Assembly: GCA_018340375.1 (NCBI GenBank)
Contig: JAFFJZ010000025.1
Location: 511,501-575,500 of the forward strand
Origin: Gonatopus flavifemur
Lineage: Eukaryota > Arthropoda > Insecta > Hymenoptera > Dryinidae
DNA length: 64,000 bases
Direction of reading: 5' to 3'
Positions 60,524-64,000 of this stretch are shown here, piece after piece. Made by a program: the position numbers and the translations under genes. The notes beneath the pieces were generated by a model, which saw only the letters and a list, made by a program, of their open reading frames with translations, ran no database searches and was not told where the DNA came from. Each line of letters begins with the position of its first letter. The first letter of the stretch is position 1.

Positions 60524-63432
60524 TCGACCCTTTGGTGTATTATCAAAATGTTCGTGGCTTGAGAACTAAACTTGATCAACTTCATTGCTCTGTTGCTATA
60601 TCAGATCCATGTTATGATATTATTATCTTATCTGAAACCTGGCTGCGCTAGGATATTCTATCTTCTGAAATTGGTTTACATGGCTATGCAGTTTATCGTA
60701 TGGATAGAAACGGACTCACCAGTCAATTTTCACGGGGAGGTGGTGTCCTAATCGCTGTTAAGGATACCCATCGGAGCTGTGTCGTCTCATCTTCTTATTC
60801 CAAAGTTGAACATCTTTACGTCAAAGTTTATTTTGGTTCTTTGTCGTTGTTGTTTGGGGCTGTCTACATTCCACCTTCTTCGGATTCTCCAATATACTTG
60901 GACCATTGTAAAAGCGTTGGCGAAATCCTCCTCAAGGAGAATTTTAACTGCTTATACTTATACGGGGATTACAATTTACCTCATATTTCCTGGAGCAATA
61001 TTGATTCCAAATTATCTTTCTCAGTGTTACCTGGTTCGACTCTCAATGAAATGACCTCTGCGCAATATGTTCTCGAATATTTCAATGAATTGAATTTGTT
61101 TCAACTTGATACTTTCAGAAATTCTCATGGTAACATACTTGATCTTATTTTTTCTGATAACGATCGTATTGATGTCAATATTGCTCTGGATCCTTTTCTC
61201 GCGTGTGACAACTTTCATCCTTCTCTCGTGTCTAAGTTCAACCTACGTGAAAGTGTTTTACTGGTCCCCAATGAAATCATCAAATATAATTTGAATAAGG
61301 CGAATTACAGTGCAATTTGTGAATATTTACGTTCTATCAACTGGGACGATGAATTGCGTAATCTAAATGTTATTGAAGCTGTTGATTTTTTGTATCTTCA
61401 TTCATATAATGCAGTTGATTCATTCGTACCCAAGTATGTATCAAGGAATAGTTCTTATCCAAAATGATTTTCTTCGGAATTAATTAAACTTATTCGTGAA
61501 AAGAAAATTGCTCACAATAGGTACAAAGAGTCGAATTGCTTTGAAGATTACCTAATCTTCAGTCACTTACGAGCTCAATGTAAAGTTTTGACTCGCCAAT
61601 GTCACTTGTCTCATCTTTATTACGTTCAAGCGTCCATTCCTACAAATGTCGAAAGCTTTTGGAACTTTGTTAATAGTAAGCGGAATCAGAACGGTATACC
61701 CCTGGTGATGCATTCAGACGGTACTATTGGCAATACTGGTATCGCTATTTCGAACTTATTTGCATCTTATTTCAGATCAGTTTATCAAAATTATCCCGTT
61801 GTTCCTTGTGATTCACCAGAATCTACTTTCAATGTCAATCTTCCCGATTTATCCATGAATATCGGTGAAGTGTTCAATAAAATCTCATCTTTGAAAACTT
61901 CTTCCGGTCCTGGTGATGATGGTATTCCTCCTAATTTTCTAAAATCTTGCAAGCTCGTCATTTCTCGGCCTTTGTGGTTGATCTTCAACAGCTCTTTATC
62001 CTCTGGAATATTTCTTTCTCAATGGAAATCCAGCTCAATTACTCCAATCTTAAAATCTGGGGACCGTTCTGACGTGAGAGACTATAGACCAATTCTTATC
62101 ATGAATGTTATGCCGAAAATTTTTGAAGATATAGTTACTGATAAAATAACACCACTGTTTTCTGATATTATTTCTGATTTCCAGCATGGCTTCACTTCTG
62201 GAAAATCTACCGTAACTAACTTGTCTATTTTTCCTCATGTTGTGTCCTCTGCGCTTGATCAAAATGCCCAAGTGGATACTATATATACAGACTTCTCAAA
62301 GGCTTTTGACAGAGTTGATCATAATATATTGTTGAATAAATTAAGTGATTTAGGTATTCGCAGCAATTTCTTGTCGTGGTTACAGAGTTATATTCTGAAT
62401 CGTACGCAATCAGTTCGTGTCTCTCAATATTTTTCTGATTCATTTTTTGTATCCTCAGGTGTACCGCAAGGCTCACATCTAGGTCCTTCATTATTTATTA
62501 TTTTCATTAGTGATATCTCTACGATTTCCAAGTACTGCACACATCTTCTTTTTGCTGATGACCTGAAACTGTTTATGATTATAAGAACTCACAGAGATGC
62601 TCAAAATCTGCAATCTGATTTGGATCGGTTACAATCTTGGTGTGTGCTATCTAATATGTCATTGAATCTCACTAAATGCCATGTGATGAGATTTCATAGA
62701 GGTTAAAATGCTATTTATTTACCTTATAACTTGTCCCATTCTCTGTTATCACCTATAAATACTGTTCGTGATCTTGGAGTTTCATTCGACTCTCGTTTTA
62801 ACTTCTCAGATCATTACAATTACATAGTTGGGACTTCCATGAAATCTCTCGGATTCATCAAGCGCGTTTGTAAAGATTTTCGTGATTCTGTTGCACTTCG
62901 AACACTGTATTGTACTTTAGTTAGACCTTATCTTGAGTATGCGTCTCAAATTTGGAGTCCTCATTCAATTCGGGATTGTACAGACTTGGAAAGAGTTCAG
63001 CATAAGTTCCTGCGTTTTGCTGCCTATCAGATAGGCCGTCCGTTGAGCGTCACTTGTCATGATTACTCATTGATTATGGCTCTACTTAACTTGCCTTCCT
63101 TGGAATCACGTCGTTTGTTCAATGATTTTTCATTTTTGTATGAAATTGTTGATGGGAAAATTCGCTGCCCTCAACTGCTTGGACTTGTACGTTTTCATGT
63201 CCCTTCTCGTTTATTGAGACGCCCTAAATTGTTCAATCCAATTTCTTATAAATCGAGATATGGTTATTCTGATCCGGTAAATCGGATATCTATCCTAGCA
63301 AATTCTTACAGTGATGTGCTTGAATTATTTTCATCTCATTCTGATCTTAGGAATTCTCTTTCTCTTATTTGTCAAATTGAATATCTAATTGTCCTTCTCA
63401 CCTATAATTATACGTTATACCATATACGTTAA
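60514..63432 (+). pseudogene. LINE D ORF2: endonuclease plus reverse transcriptase, three stops
   Basis: One continuous frame. Endonuclease about 60535-61250: YYQNVRGLRTKLD, IIILSETWL, GGGVLIAVKD, YLYGDYNLPHISW, CDNFHPSLV. RT: IYTDFSKAFDRVDH (A), GVPQGSHLGPSLF (B), LLFADDLKLFM (C). The C-terminal LEYASQIWSPHS and ERVQHKFLRF blocks match LINE B. In-frame stops: TAG 60649, TGA 61465, TAA 62704. The true end is TAA/TGA-type at 63430-63432. Catalytic residues are conserved. No methionine precedes the endonuclease start, so expression would need frameshifting, reinitiation or an unusual start. Confidence 0.87.
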
Positions 63433-63540
63433 CTGTTGTTGTAATATAAGATGCATGTGGTCGAGCTCAACATGATGCTTAATGCTTTGATGCATGATAT
63501 ATATAATGTGGTTCAAATAAAGTATATTCTATGTACCAAA

Positions 63541-63586
63541 GGGTCTTTTATACCCGTATAAACAAAATAAATAAATAAATAAATAA
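63541..63586 (+). other. LINE D 3' hairpin and (aaat)n tail
   Basis: GGGT (63541-63544) pairs with ACCC (63552-63555) around a 7-nt loop, followed by gtataaacaaaataaataaa and further aaat repeats. The preceding gtacc.aa matches LINE B. The stem changes from GGGC/GCCC in LINE B to GGGT/ACCC here, preserving pairing. Confidence 0.65.
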
Positions 63587-64000
63587 TTTTTAAGTCTATA
63601 TGAATAGATGGGAAATTATCAACTCACTCTGAGTGTACTGTAAAGTCCAAAAAATGGGCAATAAATAACCTCAATCACCTTCCTAGATACTTGAAACGTC
63701 AGGACTAATTGGCAAGAATCATAACCATTATCCGCTTCAAACCGTTCATGGGCACTAGAATTTCTGTTATTACATTAATAATAATTGAATGAATCTTGAG
63801 TAAACATTCATTGTTCCACTTAATTATAATTATCCAAAGGCAATAACATTGATCTTGGCAATCCTAAAAGAAGATGGAATGAGTGGCGATTTACCTAACA
63901 TTTACGTACTACCGGTTAAAGAATCGACAATTCAAGCTCAGGTTTGAAACGGAAGATATTGTCCGATCCAGCTGGGGTTTTTGGTGGTTCCTATCGATAC
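63587..64000. other. Right interior and inverted end of the copy B transposon
   Basis: AT-rich DNA to about 63920, with no gene, then the start of the right inverted repeat (63921-64000), including cggaagatattgtccg at 63950-63965. The element's outer end lies beyond the window. Confidence 0.65.

Larger units (their letters stand above)
59650..63586 (+). mobile_element. LINE D: CR1/Jockey-type LINE, near full length
   Basis: Two ORFs, a 3' hairpin and an (aaat)n tail ending at about 63586. The 5' boundary is approximate: coding of the host transposon ends near 59630, and a GC-rich stretch (gggtagggcgtgggagggat at 59739) looks like a LINE leader. ORF2 has only three internal stops and no frameshift. 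It is a diverged relative of LINE B. I could not identify the target duplication. Confidence 0.85.
58172..64000 (+). mobile_element. Cysteine-motif transposon, copy B, split by LINE D and cut by the window edge
   Basis: The left end gagtgggtctaaaaaaattt resembles the end of copy A. A left block 58236-58314 (aaccaccaggaaccccagct...caaacctgagcttgaatttt) is repeated in reverse complement at 63921-64000. The window therefore stops inside the right inverted end. The motif caggcaatatcttctg (58271-58286) lies about 100 bp from the left end, as in copy A. The gene fragment at 58923 is on the + strand. LINE D occupies most of the interior. Confidence 0.7.

Overview
This window looks like AT-rich nuclear DNA from an insect or close arthropod relative. 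The evidence is spliced genes with canonical GT/AG sites, DD34D mariners, DD41D Tc1/mariner relatives, a THAP-domain P-like transposase, RTE and CR1/Jockey-type LINEs, and many foldback MITEs. There is no bacterial or phage architecture, no CRISPR array, and no rRNA or tRNA that I could recognise. Nearly everything recognisable is a mobile element. The only candidates for ordinary host genes are a terminal exon at 36765-37047 (minus), a partial exon at the left edge (1-219, minus) and a decayed THAP-like fragment near 49 kb.

Layout. 1-1.5 kb: edge exon and unassigned DNA. 1.75-14.7 kb: an old LINE (LINE A) split by three later insertions, all on the + strand: LINE B (2996-6380, target duplication aatact), a DD41D transposon (6432-8499, TA) and an RTE element, LINE C (9183-12527, target duplication aaaaggtaaat). 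Removing each insert with one target copy rejoins the LINE A frame. 15.4-17 kb: truncated RTE copy, foldback and diverged tandem repeat. 17.5-23.2 kb: a Mutator-like transposon with perfect 25-bp inverted ends, itself split by a 2.83-kb TG...CA insertion that carries a MITE. 24.2-24.9 kb: a cluster of foldbacks. 25.1-34.8 kb: a P-element-like unit holding two convergent THAP transposase copies (one nearly complete) between inverted end repeats. The right end repeat is interrupted by a 1.9-kb giant palindrome carrying inverted copies of a gene fragment.

38-39.4 kb: DD34D mariner and a hAT MITE. 39.9-40.8 kb: satellite units in opposite orientations. 41.6-45.8 kb: two DD41D transposons 10 bp apart, the second with an uninterrupted transposase. 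45.8-48.9 kb: a transposon with about 140-bp inverted ends encoding a large cysteine-motif, RNase H-like protein that I cannot place in a named superfamily. A second member starts at 58.2 kb, runs off the right edge and is split by LINE D (about 59.65-63.59 kb). 50.7-51.25 kb: a 132-bp satellite. 51.3-57.9 kb: two mariners, a foldback and a DD41D remnant with a CA microsatellite.

Most noteworthy: (1) the two-copy cysteine-motif transposon family, sharing a 16-bp motif about 100 bp inside every visible end; (2) LINEs B and D, two diverged relatives that both keep an in-phase A AAA AAC heptamer one codon before the ORF1 stop, with ORF2 in the -1 frame and no start ATG, suggesting -1 ribosomal frameshifting; (3) a covarying 3' hairpin in the same LINEs; (4) the nested insertions with readable target duplications; (5) the P-like composite with a palindrome in its end repeat. 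Family names are recalled knowledge; no database search was possible.
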